The notes beneath the pieces were generated by a model that was not told the origin of the DNA, made no database searches, and saw nothing but the letters and a program-made list of their open reading frames with translations. From Tenebrio molitor (taxonomy: Eukaryota; Arthropoda; Insecta; Coleoptera; Tenebrionidae), in NCBI RefSeq assembly GCF_963966145.1, contig NC_091047.1, forward strand, positions 21,390,001 to 21,454,000: a stretch of DNA of 64,000 nucleotides, in the 5' to 3' direction. Of this stretch, positions 20,381-31,720 are shown in pieces. The number at the start of each line of letters is the position of its first letter. Within the stretch, counting starts at the first letter, position 1. Made by a program: the position numbers and the translations under genes.

Positions 20381-20525
20381 TGAAAATTGTTTTTTTCCAA
20401 GTTTGTTGATATTATTACCATAGTACCCACGGCAATCTCCGCATTTTGTGTATTGTGACGCGCCTCGAATAATTTCTGAATTTATTAAAATTTCTGATAA
20501 GATGTTAGTGTTAGAAAAAATCTTG

Positions 20526-20645
20526 AAGACAACGCGTGTTTTATAGTTTAAAAATCTCGATCTATTAAATCCTCGCTCCCTGCGGTCGCTCTGATTTAAA
20601 CTACGATCTCGATTTTTAAATCGTCTATAAAACACTTGTTGTCTT
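20526..20645. mobile_element. Hairpin MITE
   Basis: AAGACAACGCGTGTTTTATAG pairs with CTATAAAACACTTGTTGTCTT, and the pairing continues through AAAAATCTCGAT/ATCTCGATTTTT. The loop region is GC-richer. It is non-coding. Confidence 0.65.
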
Positions 20646-20782
20646 AATAGCTATAAAGCAATACATAATTATAAAATTAATCCTAATCCATTAAACCTGT
20701 TTGATTTCATAAATAAAAATATCTACTCCTATAAAATTAATTTGAGTACGTGGTTTACCGATCTATGGTTTACGTTATTTAA

Positions 20783-21067
20783 AAGAAAAATATAATAATA
20801 ACAAATGATCTTTTATGCTTTGTACAATATGGAATTTCAGTAGGGGATGGCTATCCCCCACTGAATTTACGCGATATTAAGAAAGATTTAAAGAAAATTT
20901 TAGAAAACTATAAAATAGAATACCAAATAATAAATTATGATAAGATTAAAAATGAATTATCATATTATAAAAAACTGATGATAAAAGATATTATAAATGT
21001 TTTTACTTTTATAATGTTTAACTTTCATTTGAATATAGAAAAATCACTAGAAAAGATAGTCAGATAA
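20783..21067 (+). pseudogene. Open frame without ATG, virus-style composition (94 codons)
   Basis: An uninterrupted frame from a stop at 20780-20782 to TAA at 21065. It includes GISVGDGYPPLNLRDIKKDL and a lysine/isoleucine-rich helical C-terminal half. The only ATGs are near its end, so simple ORF calling misses it. Composition (Lys, Ile, Asn, Tyr) resembles the PolB cluster genes. No family is recognised. It may be a decayed gene from the same invading element. Confidence 0.35.
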
Positions 21068-21142
21068 AGCAAATTGAAACGATAATCTGAAATTAAGAGA
21101 GATGGTTAAAAATATTGTAAAGTTAACCAAAGACCATATAAT

Positions 21143-21295
21143 ATAATAGTAAAGTGGGTACAGGTTGCAATGAAGCAACAAGCATGTTGTAACTTAATTT
21201 TCTCCATAAATAAGGATTATTTTTCTTCTAAGTGTTGGTGATACTGTAATGTAATATATAGCCAAACACTTGCAACCTGTACCGACTTTATAATA
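21143..21295. mobile_element. Short MITE
   Basis: TATAATAGTAAAGTGGGTAC continues into AGGTTGCAA; the far end has TTGCAACCTGTACC then GACTTTATAATAG, its reverse complement with two mismatches. It is about 150 bp long and non-coding. Confidence 0.7.
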
Positions 21296-21367
21296 GTTTT
21301 ATTCTAGTTATTAACTACTACCATGTTTTGGACGCAAAAACAATGTTTTTCTTTATGACATTAGAGA

Positions 21368-21594
21368 ATTAAAGAAAGCACGAACGCACGTACGTAACGT
21401 AATTTTTTAGTGTTTTATTATGAATTTTAACTATAAAACATTTTCTTCTTGAAGTTTTTTTAATTGGAACTAACAATCTCAGGCTTAAACGCGTTTTATT
21501 AAATGCCATTCATAAAGCTTGTTCACCTAATAAAAAAGCAAAAACGTAGAAAACCTACGGTACGTACATACGTGCGTTCTTGTTTTCGCTAATT
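21368..21594. mobile_element. MITE with imperfect inverted ends
   Basis: AAAGCACGAACGCACGTACG at the left matches the reverse complement of CGTACATACGTGCGTTCTTG at the right with small gaps. The interior is AT-rich. It is non-coding. Confidence 0.55.
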
Positions 21595-21599
21595 GTCTA

Positions 21600-22440
21600 T
21601 TGAAAAACGATTACAACAAAAATCACGTTCGTGGGTCAGGATTCTTTAGGCACAACCGTTGAAAATGAACATAATGTCAGACGAATTACATTTAGTAAAT
21701 ATCAAGACATTGACTCACCTATTAAAAACTGTGATGCAAACGCCACTGCTGTATCAACTGTCAACAGTGTCAACCACAGAACACTTCACCTTCACCAGAA
21801 CACGTCAACTGTCAACTGTCAACTGTCTACGCAATCGACAAGTAAAAAGCCAAACTGAATTACCGACCGAAACAGCGCCGCGCGCGATCCTGGTCTAGAT
21901 GGCGCCATCCATATTATCGTTTTGCATTAAACTTTATTATAAAAATATGTAAGCTTTTTAATATCACAAATACAAAATTAAAAAAAAACTCAATGTTAGT
22001 AAGTTGTGTTACAAAAAAAATTATAACTACGTAACAATAATGACATTGTTGGTTGCCTATCGTTGAATACTATCTACAATATGAATAAGCAATTTCTATG
22101 ACGGAAAAAAATTGGTTTTACAGTAAATCCGTTTTTTTAAACGAGTAGGCCGATGTGTCAGCGTATTTTTGAAGGATACCAATGCTCGACCATCGACCGT
22201 CTTCTGTTTAGTAAAAACGCTCAAAAGTCAAAATGCGTTATTCGTTATTAAATTTAAGCGCTGCACGATTGAGCGTATTCAGCGTATTACGTGCGTGCTT
22301 ACCCTTAAAAAATAAACTTAATTTGGACACAATAATTGTTATGTACACTAGTGCGTAGCGAATTTCATTTTTTTAATTAATAAGAAAATTAGCATAGACA
22401 ATATAATATATTCAATCCGCAAAATACTGAAGATCCTCTA
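21600..22440. other. Intergenic, no gene seen
   Basis: Contains a short run of GTCAACTGTCAACTGTCAAC-type repeats near 21805. Otherwise it is low-information AT-rich sequence. Small ORFs here overlap the repeat and are not supported. Confidence 0.4.
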
Positions 22441-22515
22441 TAGGCGTGTTGGTAAGATATTCGCGTTCAATCCAAGGGGTCTCGAGTTCGAATTGTTGCG
22501 AATCCAACTTTTTTT
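22440..22515 (+). repeat. tRNA-like sequence (SINE head or pseudo-tRNA)
   Basis: A box A-like GGCGTGTTGGTAAGA and a box B-like GTCTCGAGTTCGAATT are spaced as in tRNA genes and followed by a T-run. The acceptor stem does not close, so a functional tRNA is not supported. Confidence 0.4.
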
Positions 22516-22582
22516 TGATTTCGTAATATTGCGCAATTTAATGTATTATTGTAGCTGATTAGAAATTATAATGGACAAGACC

Positions 22583-22660
22583 TAAATAGCTCAGCTAGTA
22601 GAGAGTTAGACAGATAATTACAAGGTTTTGAGTTCGATTCCTATCGCCGCCTTTTTTTAT
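22583..22660 (+). repeat. Second tRNA-like sequence
   Basis: TAGCTCAGCTAGTAGAG (box A) and TTTTGAGTTCGATTCC (box B) followed by a run of seven Ts, a possible Pol III terminator. The acceptor ends do not pair. It is probably a tRNA-derived SINE fragment or tRNA pseudogene. Confidence 0.45.
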
Positions 22661-22980
22661 TGAGAATGCAGTTGTTCTTAAATCTGAACTGGTGAGATCT
22701 CGAGTGGCCATAGAGATTGAGGACCCACGAAGATTGACGGACAACTGAGTGCTGCCAAATATTCTCAAAACATTTCTCGGTATTGGGACTCTTCCATCTA
22801 TTCATGACTTACAGTAATATCGAACAACAATGACCTGTTCTGGTGATTCGCCAAAGGCTCACGAGTCGAAGACGAATTCAGGATTGATGGTCGTGCCGAT
22901 GATTCTCTTCGATAGACACATACCTATAAACGGTATAAGCTGTCGTGAAAGAGGAGATGCTGTAAGAATAGATCGGATTG
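22661..22980. other. Spacer A inner edge, no gene assigned
   Basis: A plus-strand frame from 22830 gives a plausible-looking peptide (GLMVVPMILFDRHIPINGIS), but it runs into arm repeat sequence and matches no family I recognise. Homology to the left arm starts at about 22981. Confidence 0.3.
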
Positions 22981-24168
22981 TAGTCGGAATGAAAACGGGG
23001 AATGTTTTGCACTTATTTTTATCAATTCTGTAAATATTCTGAATCCAAGATTTACCAATTATTATCCTGGTCCAGAAATAAAAAAGCCATTTTGGAAATT
23101 TAAAAACAAGAGCTTTTATTTGTTTAATATTATTACCGGTCGCCACTCCGACTGGTGAATTTTTTGCATGTGCCAATGCTTTCTCCAGAAGTAAAAATCC
23201 ATTTTGGGGTGTCTCAAAACAAGGAATGTTGTAAGGTTTTTTGGGTGCTTTTAATGTAATTTTGTTTGATTTTGGATGATTTTCCCATGTGCCCATTTTC
23301 TGGTGGTCTATTGAGTCTCGAGTATTTTTTGGGAGCATAAAAAATTATGATTTTTAAAGGAATTTCACCACATTAGTTTGTAAGGCGCCAAATATACCTC
23401 TTTGATTTGGTGTTGTCTTTCTCTTTTTTTTGCATGCGCCAATTGGTCTGGTCCAGAAATAAAAAGCCATTTTGGAGTGTCTAAAAACACGGTATGTTGT
23501 GAGTTTTTTAGAGTGCTCGTGAGATAATTTTACATGATTTTGGTAGATTTTAACGGTTTTTTCGTGTGCCCAATCTTTGGTGGTCTACACATATTTAGGA
23601 ACTTTTGGGGTGGATAAAAATTAATGATTTTTGAGAGGTTTTGGGCCCTTTTCGGTTGTGTGCATTTGGGCAAACAGCTAAATTTGTAAGATTTTGCCTT
23701 GATTTTTAAGACGCTTTAAGTTGATTTTCATTGATTTTTCCATGCGCCAATAGGCTTGGTCCAGAAATAAAAAGCTGTTTTGAGGTGTCTGAAATCTAGA
23801 GATTTGACAATGGTTTTAGAGCAGTTTTGAGGTAATTTTAATTGATTTTTGCATGCGCCAATTGGCTTGGTCCAGAAAGGAAAAGCTATTTTTGGGGTGT
23901 CTAAAATCAAGGCATTTTGTAAGTTTTTTAGATCTTTTTCGGATGGTTACTTTCGGGAAAACAGTAAATTTGTAGGATTCTACCCTGTTTTTCGTGTGCC
24001 CAACTTTTGGTGGCCTACACATATTTGGGAACTTTTGGGGTGGATAAAAATTAATGATTTTTGAGAGGTTTTAGGCCCTATTCGGTTGTTTGCTTTTGGG
24101 CAAACAGCTAAATTTGTAAGATTTTGCCTTGATTTTTAAGACGCCAAATGTCCTGGCCCAGAAGTAAC
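22981..24168. repeat. Degenerate tandem-repeat block, arm A right
   Basis: Reverse-complement copy of 7345-8532, with the same 110-bp and 430-bp periodicities. It abuts the truncated gag at about 24175. Confidence 0.75.
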
Positions 24169-24196
24169 ATTTTACATACTACTAATCGCGATTGCT

Positions 24197-25576
24197 TTGC
24201 TGAAAGAAAGGTATGACGATCAACGTTTGATCATAAAAAATCATATTCGCGCGTTATTCGATTTACCCAACGTCACAAAAGATTCTCTCGCGTCTCTGAG
24301 GCAACTTATCGACAAGGTAGATTTGCACTTGAAAGTGTTAAAAACGTTAGATGCGCCGACGGAAACATGGGATCTTCTAATAATCCATTTAATCGAATTA
24401 AAATTAGATGCATTTACCATGCGGGAATGGGAAACAACCAACAAAAAACCGATGCCAACGCTAAAGGACATGTACGCGTACCTCAAGGATCGCTGTCGCG
24501 TGTGGGAAGCGATCCAATTTCACAAAAACCCCGAAAAGAACCGTGACGTTCAATCCAAGTCAAATCCGCAACAGAAATCAAAAGCGCCGTTCACGAGATC
24601 TTCCTCCAACTTGGCTACGCAACAGCCCTCGTGCAAGTTGTGCAATCAAAACCATTTTATGTATCAATGCAAACAATTTTTAAATTTGTCCGTTTCGGCT
24701 CGGATCGCCGAAGTCAAAAGGTTAAAATTATGTTTCAATTGCTTGAGGAGCACCTCACATTCCGCGTCCCAATGCAAGTCAGGAGTTTGTAAAATTTGTA
24801 ATAAAATGCACAACTCATTGCTCCATTTGACGGAACCCGCAGCACCTGTGACAACGAACGCGGCTGAAGACACCCCGATCGTAGCTAACCATCACTGTCA
24901 TAGTTACGAATCGCAGGTACTTTTATCAACAGCAGTCATTCTCGTACGAGACAACACCGGCCAATATCAATCGTGTCGCGCATTGATTGATGTTGGGTCT
25001 CAATCCAACTTCGTAACGATCGAAACTTGCAAACGTTTAAGGGTCAATTCGAAAGAAACCAACATCCGCGTCACCGGAATTGGTAATGCTAACGGCAGCA
25101 TTGTCAATAAAATCGCCAGTCTGCAAGTCAAATCATTTCACAATGCGTTCGGTGCTAACTTGAATTGTCTTGTAGTACCGATCATAACTCATTCAGTGCC
25201 GGCGGAATCGATAAATGCAAGTCTCCTCCAAATCCCAAATAACATCAAGCTAGCGGATCCGCAATTTCATCGTTCCGGTCCCATAGATATTCTAATCGGT
25301 GCTGAAATCTTTTGGGACCTCCTCTGTGTCGGTCAAATCAAGGCCACCAAAGTGCACCCGGTTTTCCAAAAGACCCACCTGGGATGGATAGCCGGGGGCG
25401 CAATGCGTCTACCTGCCAAACTTCCGCAAAATTCCGTGACGAATTTACACGTCGTAACCAGCGCAGTGAATCCGCTGAACGAGCGTGTGAGACACATTTC
25501 ATCTCCACCGTCAAACGCGACAATGACGGCCGATTCACAGTCAGACTACCATTCAAAGACAATTCAAAAGAGTTAG
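24197..25576 (+). pseudogene. gag: BEL/Pao gag, zinc knuckles and protease, right copy
   Basis: Counterpart of 5937-7316. DUF1759-like gag, cysteine knuckles and a retropepsin-like domain with the same catalytic-site change (IDVGSQSN). It differs from the left copy at a few residues (DSL for DSP, KKP for KKT, SHSA for SHSV). The first gag residues are lost at the junction with the repeat block. Confidence 0.85.
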
Positions 25577-26955
25577 GGTCGTCTTATGACATCGCTTTGA
25601 AAAGGTTACACGGTCTTGAAAGACGATTAAAAAGATCTCCGGATTTGCGCGTTTCCTATCAATTGTTCTTGGACGAATATCAATCTTTGCATCACATGTC
25701 ACCGGTAACAATTGAAGATCGCGAAATGTTCTCCAACGACGGGTATTTTTTACCTCACCACTCGGTAGTAAAAGAGTCCAGTGTTTCCACTAAATTGCGC
25801 GTAGTCTTTGACGCATCGGCCAAAACCTCTAACGGTGTCAGTCTAAACGACAAATTAATGGTAGGTCCGGTGGTACAACAGGATCTCTTTGCTATCATTA
25901 CGCGTTTTAGGTTGCATAACATCGTGATATCCGCGGATATAACAAAAATGTATCGGCAAATACAATTGGACAAAGAGGACAGAAAGTACCAACGAATTTT
26001 ATGGCGTCGCGACCCGTCCCATCCGGTTCAAGTTTACGAGCTTAACACGGTTACCTACGGCATGGCGTCATCGTCCTACCTGGCTACGCGATGCATACAA
26101 CAGGTAGCACTGGAAGAAGGCTCAAATAATCCCGAAGCTCAGCGGTCAATCATGCAGGACACGTATGTGGACGACCTGCTAACTGGAGCAAAAACGGTTC
26201 GCGAAGCGCGCGCGTTACGCGACAATATAGTGGCAATCCTTGACAAAGGCTGTTTCCCGTTAAACAAATGGGCATCAAATTGCCCCGAGCTATTGCCCAC
26301 GTTAAGTGAAAATGAAGTCATGGTGAATTTCGATAAACATGGCGACTCCAAAACATTAGGTCTATTATGGAATTGCACACATGACGCGTTAAAATATTCC
26401 ATATGTCAGATCCAGTCAGGAAATCGGGTAACCAAGCGACGAATCTTATCAATCACCGCGCAGATTTTTGACCCTCTCGGTCTTGTGGGTCCGGTCATCC
26501 TAATTGCAAAATTAATGATCCAATCGCTATGGTCGTTAAATGTTGGGTGGGATGAGTCCGTCCCAATAAGGATCCTGACTACCTGGGATTCATTCATTGC
26601 CAGCTTACCTGAATTGAATCAGTTGGAGATTCCTCGGCAGGTAACTTCGAATCAGAATCCCATTGGATTCGAACTCCACGGTTTTTGCGATGCATCCGAA
26701 CGCGCTTACGGAGCATGCATCTATATCAGATCCTTAAACACCGCGACACCCCATCAAACCCGGTTACTTTGCGCTAAATCTCGAGTGGCACCCCTCAAGA
26801 CAATAACTCTCCCTCGATTCTCAAATCGTTTTGTCGTGGTTAGCGGCCGAGCCAGCGACTTGGAAAACGTTCGTCGCAAACCGTGTTTCCGAGATTCAGA
26901 TGTTAACAAAAAATTGCGTCTGGAGTTACGTCAACACCAAAGACAATCCCGCTGA
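25312..26955 (+). pseudogene. pol: BEL/Pao reverse transcriptase, right copy
   Basis: Counterpart of 4558-6201 with the YVDDLLTG catalytic motif. The encoded protein is identical to the left copy. True pol similarity starts near 25435; the first part is protease sequence read out of frame. The end runs out of frame into RNase H, where a conserved block is deleted. Confidence 0.88.
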
Positions 26956-28645
26956 CATAATTTCGCGAGGCTGTTCACCCCGCGAATTGATTGATTCTCC
27001 ATTATGGTGGCACGGGCCATCCTGGTTGTCAGACGAGGCACAGCATTGGCCGAAGTACTGTCAGACGAATCCAAACTTCGCCAACGATCAGGAGTTGCCG
27101 GAACAACGACGTGTGGTTGCTGTCGCGATAACTTCCGAGAAAATGTTACCACCAGATTTTTTTACTCGATTTTCATCGTTGCGCAAACTACAACGCGTGT
27201 TGTCGTACTGTTTACGATTCGCGGAAAACTGTCGAAAGCCCATCACAAAGCACACCGGTCCCTTGAAAGTATCTGAATTACAAAGATCAATGCTTATCAT
27301 CCTAAAAAACGTACAGCATCAAGCGTTTAGTACCGAAATCAAAGAACTCGAGGGCGGTCGTCAAGTCAGCAAGAAAAGTCGTCTGATATCACTCAACCCT
27401 TTCCTCGACGATAGCGGACTCATACGTGTCGGAGGTCGTTTAAGAAATTCCGGCGCTCATTCGGACGTTAAGCACCCAATAGTGTTACCTAAGTGCGAAA
27501 TCACCGAATTAATCGTTCAATCGGAGCACATCTCATTATTGCATGCCGGCCCTCAGGCTACATTGGCCTCTCTGCGACAAAGGTACTGGCCCATGTCGGG
27601 GCGCTCCGTGGTGCGACGAATCATTCACAATTGCCTCAAATGTTTCCGAGCAAACCCGACGACATCGTATCAATTAATGGGTGAGTTGCCCAAAGATCGC
27701 GTTCAACCGGCCCGACCTTTTCTCAACAGCGGCGTTGACTTTGGCGGTCCAGTGTACCTGAAAGAGGGTCGAGGTAGAGGCAAAAGGACGGTAAAGGGTT
27801 ATATCGCCCTGTTTGTCTGCTTTGCGACCAAAGCGTTACATTTAGAGCTCGTCGGAGATTTGAGTTCTCAATCGTTTTTGGGCGCTCTCAAACGCTTCAT
27901 ATCCCGTCGCGGGCACGTTGCAAATTTATATTCGGACAACGGAACAAATTTTGTGGGTGCTCGTAATGAATTATCCGAACTTGGCGAAATGTTAAAGTCG
28001 CAAAAATTCGAACGCGATGTAATTGACCGGCTAGCCGATCGTACGGTCCGGTGGCATTTCATTGCTCCCCATAGTCCCCATCACGGTGGGATATGGGAGG
28101 CAGGTATCCGGTCCGTAAAGTCACACCTTAAAAGAGTGATTGGTCTGACATCACTAACATATGAGGAGATGCACACGGTATTAACACAGATCGAAGCCTG
28201 CCTGAATTCACGTCCTTTGACACCCATCTCCAACGACCCCAATGACCTAATCGCCCTTTCCCCAAACCACTTCTTAATAGGTGATCTGCTCACTGCCCCC
28301 GTGGAGCATGACGTAACGCCTTTGCCCATCAACCGGCTGTCTCGATGGCAATATGTGGAACAACTTCGGCAGCATTTTTGGAAAAGGTGGTCCGTGGACT
28401 ACCTGACGCAACTACAACCCCGCCGTAAGTGGAACCAGCGTCTTCCAAACATCGAAGTGGGCGAGTTAGCGGTCATCAAGGAAGACAATTCACCACCCCT
28501 TCAATGGCGCTTGGCACGTGTCGTTCGCCTACACCCAGGAAAGGATGGTTGTGTGCGTGTGGTGACTTTAGAAACTTCAAAAGGTGAAGTGACCCGCTCA
28601 ATAAACAAAGTGTGTGTTTTACCCATGGCCTCTATGTACATTTAA
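26831..28645 (+). pseudogene. pol: BEL/Pao integrase, right copy (full C-terminus)
   Basis: Counterpart of 3030-4682, 604 codons against 550. It keeps the C-terminal tail (EDNSPPLQWRLARVVRLHPG), typical of BEL integrases, which the left copy lost to a nonsense mutation. One change in this copy is Ala for Pro before HSPHHGG; a second is LSPNHFLIG against LSPSHFLIG. The integrase itself looks intact, but it lies downstream of an RNase H deletion. Confidence 0.88.
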
Positions 28646-28871
28646 CCAGTGAGAGCGTTCGAACTTTTTTGAACTTTTAGTGATAGTGCCTATTTACCCA
28701 TTTTGGTTTGTTTGTTTGTATTCATTTCGTTTTTTTTTGTTTTTTGTTTTGTCGTTTGTTCTTTAGTCATAAGTTTCAATTGTACATGTGCACACCGATG
28801 TGTCATACATAATTGATTTGTATATACTGTTTAAATTTAATATTGAAGGAAGCCTTCAATGAGGGGCGGGA

Positions 28872-29173
28872 TGTTGGAGCGGCCGGTCCAATTTAGTTTA
28901 TGACGCCGCTTCCAATATTCCTGTCGACAATCATCCCCGGTGCCGGTACGTTGGTGGTCTCTTTCACAATAGTGGGAAAGTCCCGCCATCTGGCTCAGTC
29001 ACATCTTGCAAAAGACCACCAGCGTACTACCCATGACGGAGAGGGGGTGCGAATTTACTTTTTGTATATTTTCGTTAGTTTTAAGTTAGTTGATAAGCAA
29101 ATGTAGAACCAGAAACACCAATACATCTTTGCATTAATCTGAAGCATCTATCCTCATTTTGAAATCACGGTCC
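28872..29173 (+). repeat. 3' LTR of BEL/Pao element, right copy
   Basis: The purine tract GAGGGGCGGGA (28861-28871) is followed by TGTTGGAGCGGCC. The end is placed tentatively at a CA within GGTCCACA. No matching 5' LTR is present in the window, because the 5' part of the element is missing. Confidence 0.55.
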
Positions 29174-29336
29174 ACATTGTGCGAAACCCCTACGCGTAAA
29201 AAGAAAACCCTACCGGACACGCAATTGGCGTGTCATAGGTTCAAACTCCTGGGTGCGGAAACATCCGTCAAACTTCGTAGGAGGCAATTGAACCGAAACA
29301 CCTTCTAACGGTGCATCTTTTGAATGCACTGATGAT
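29128..29336. other. 208-bp segment present only in right arm A
   Basis: It starts within or at the end of the LTR and includes GACACGCAATTGGCGTGTC (a stem-loop) and AGGTTCAAACTCC (box B-like), so part may be tRNA-derived. No clear target duplication is seen, so a deletion in the left arm is more likely than an insertion here. Confidence 0.6.
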
Positions 29337-29576
29337 AAATGTTGACCATCTTGTCTAAAGAGATAAAGAGTTAAAGGTTAATGTGTTAAATAATTTAAAA
29401 TTTAATTCAACTTTCTCCCATGAACAAACATAATTTATTTTACAAAATTTGTTTCGCGAAATCCCATTTAAGGTGATTAAAACATATAGATAACTTATTC
29501 AAAAATAAATTATCTTAATATTTTCTACTTTCTTGTACTAGCATGAAATTTACTAAAAAACTATATAGACGCTACT

Positions 29577-29720
29577 GGGGCGTATTCTGTAACTGCTCCC
29601 CTAATTTTTAAAGGGCGTTTAATTAAGTTGTCATAGCAATGACCAATCAGGACGTGAAATTTTAAATTTTAAACGACGCTAAAATTTTAACGCCCCTTTA
29701 AAAATTACAGAATACGCCCC
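29577..29720. mobile_element. Short hairpin MITE, arm A right
   Basis: Arm partner of the element at 2001-2144, with the same GGGGCGTATTCTGTAA termini. Confidence 0.7.
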
Positions 29721-30237
29721 AAACTCTTACGAAATACTTGTTTCCAGTACTCGGTTTTAGTAACTGGTACGAGTTACTGGCATCGTGTATCCGAGCCTTT
29801 CGGGCGCGCTGGCTTTTGTGGGACGAGTGACGTAAGGAACGAGTCTCCATAAGCCAGTAAGCCCAGTAAAGATTAATTGCTAAGCGAGTTGCATACAAAC
29901 TTTTATTTACATCTTCAGCCTTTAAATTTCGTTTTTTAATTATTATTTATGTTTATAAAAATTTTGTAATGAAAGGCGGTGGGGCGATTATAACTACGTC
30001 GTCATGGTGTTGAGATAAACAACAAAAATACTCTCAGAAGTATTGTGAAGATTGTTGCAAAAAGAAAGAAAAGAAAGAATGGCTTTAATGCCCGAAGAAG
30101 ATTTTGAAGCGATTTTCCTGAAATCCAAGAAAATACCCACGGAATTACCAACGCTGCAAGTCCGGTTCTCTACTGATTCGATCCCAAGAGCGATGAAAAT
30201 GACTTTCTAAAACGGATCAAAATGCATTATCAACGTA

Positions 30238-30484
30238 CTGTCGCGAGCAAAAAATTCTGGTCGTCAATGTCATTTCAAAATTTGGTTAGATTGTCACAAA
30301 TTAAACATTTTTCCCTGCCTGATTATGCCCACGTCAACAAAGTGTTAAAAGATTAAATAATTAGTGTCAATTAATGTCATACAACATAATGATAGGTTAT
30401 GATTTTACGATCGTTTTACAATGGAGCATTTTCCATTACGTTAAAACATGATTTTGACGACCAGTTTTTTTTTGCTCGTGACAG
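30238..30484. mobile_element. MITE with TA target duplication, arm A right
   Basis: Arm partner of 1237-1483. At least one substitution separates the copies. Confidence 0.75.
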
Positions 30485-30525
30485 TATGTAATTGCAACAA
30501 TTGATGGGATAATAGTTTGTATATC

Positions 30526-30648
30526 CTATTCATGTTGGATTGAACATCAGTGGTGCAAATCGCACACATTTGGCATTAACTTTCATATGAGTTGTCATAG
30601 TAACAGGTCAGGTCATTTGCACCACAACTGTTCTTCCCAACGTGAATA
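30526..30648. mobile_element. MITE, 'TTCACGTTG' family, arm A right
   Basis: Arm partner of 1073-1195. Together with its downstream flank to 30767 it matches 38215-38465 in the same orientation. Confidence 0.7.
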
Positions 30649-31186
30649 GTTATTTACAAATGTGGAACAAATAAAATATTCAACAATACGTAACGTAACG
30701 GGTTTTACTGGCGACAGAAGGATATGACTGGAAAGCCGAAGGAGAGCCCTTTTACCCTTTTTATTTTGATGAGCATCGTAAAATATTACAGGTCTCTTCT
30801 ACGAGCCTGTAAAATATTACAGGGCTCTACCCGTAACTACTCATTTACTTAGTTAGAGGGCGATTCAAACCAGAACAGGATAAGGTAACTAGATCAACAC
30901 ACTACGTATAGAGGTACCGCCATTAGTGATTTTTTATGTCTGTCCTTGTCGCACAATCTACTCAAACTGGGGATAAAAAAAACACAATCCAAAAATGATT
31001 TGACGTAATTTGACAAAAAGTAGTGTCATTATTCTGCTGCATATTTAATAATCCTCGTTGACGATTCATCTAACTTATTATTTCGTTACAGTTTTCGTTT
31101 GTGTTTAAGTATTGTCATTTATTTCTTTGTTCTCGTTACATCTTTTAACTTGGTTCAGTTACTTGCGTTTATTTTAATACTTTAAC

Positions 31187-31560
31187 ATGGTCAGTAACAA
31201 GTGTTGTGTTAGCGGCTGTTCAAGTTCTAGAAAAAATGGATTTAAATTGTTTTATGTTCCAAACGGTAAGACACCCGTTACATATACTCGTAGCATATAC
31301 TTATATACAGTAACAAGCAATTTAATATTAGGAGTCAAAAACAGAGTACGGAGGGAACAGTGGCTAAAAAAATTGAGACTGTCTACAAATCTGCTGTGTA
31401 AGTATCTACATAATAAAGTAATAAAGTAAAGATTTAGTTTTTCTTATGTTAGGTGATATAAGTAAGTGGCTACAGTATACTTAATATTATTTTCATTTGC
31501 AGAAACATTTTAGTAAAGATGATTTCTTTTGGGCTGAAGATTTGCAGCGATTGAAACCTG
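31187..31560 (+). pseudogene. THAP-type zinc finger gene fragment, right copy
   Basis: Exon 1 is 31187-31265 (CCVSGCSSS, FYVPN). A 66-bp GT-AG intron leads in phase to exon 2 at 31332-31397 (RREQWLKKL). Exon 3 starts at about 31503 (KHFSKDDFFW). The exon 2/exon 3 junction with the best splice sites gives a stop codon, as in the left copy. Only the DNA-binding THAP part is recognisable. The frame extends to a stop at about 31660. Confidence 0.6.
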
Positions 31561-31720
31561 AAGTTTTCCCTCATCTGTTACTGGAACCTATGAATATAGG
31601 TATATTTATTATAGGTATTTTTGTGTCTGATAGTTTAAACAGCTACCTATACCTATAACTTTTTTTTATACTATCCCTCCGCCACATTAGTAATTTATTT
31701 TATTAACAATAATTATGTAC

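Larger units (their letters stand above)
24168..29173 (+). mobile_element. BEL/Pao LTR retrotransposon, defective, right copy
   Basis: Same structure as the left copy: truncated gag, protease, RT, RNase H, integrase, purine tract, 3' LTR. It shares the Asp-Val-Gly protease lesion, the pro/pol frameshift and the RNase H deletion. It keeps the full integrase C-terminus and the end of the LTR. The LTR end at about 29173 (GGTCCACA) is an estimate. Confidence 0.88.
22981..31720. repeat. Giant palindrome A, right arm
   Basis: The inverted partner of 1-8532 (see that entry for the coordinate rule). It carries about 208 bp at 29128-29336 that the left arm lacks. The outer end cannot be determined because the partner arm leaves the window; the pairing still holds at 31720. 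Confidence 0.95.

Noticed and set aside
22440..22660. Functional tRNA genes
   Set aside because: Box A and box B are present, but acceptor stems do not pair and the anticodon arms are poor; SINE or pseudo-tRNA is more likely.
22830..23033. 67-codon ORF with a plausible coding look near the right inner edge of palindrome A
   Set aside because: Half of it lies in the repeat block and no family was recognised, so it is not called as a gene.
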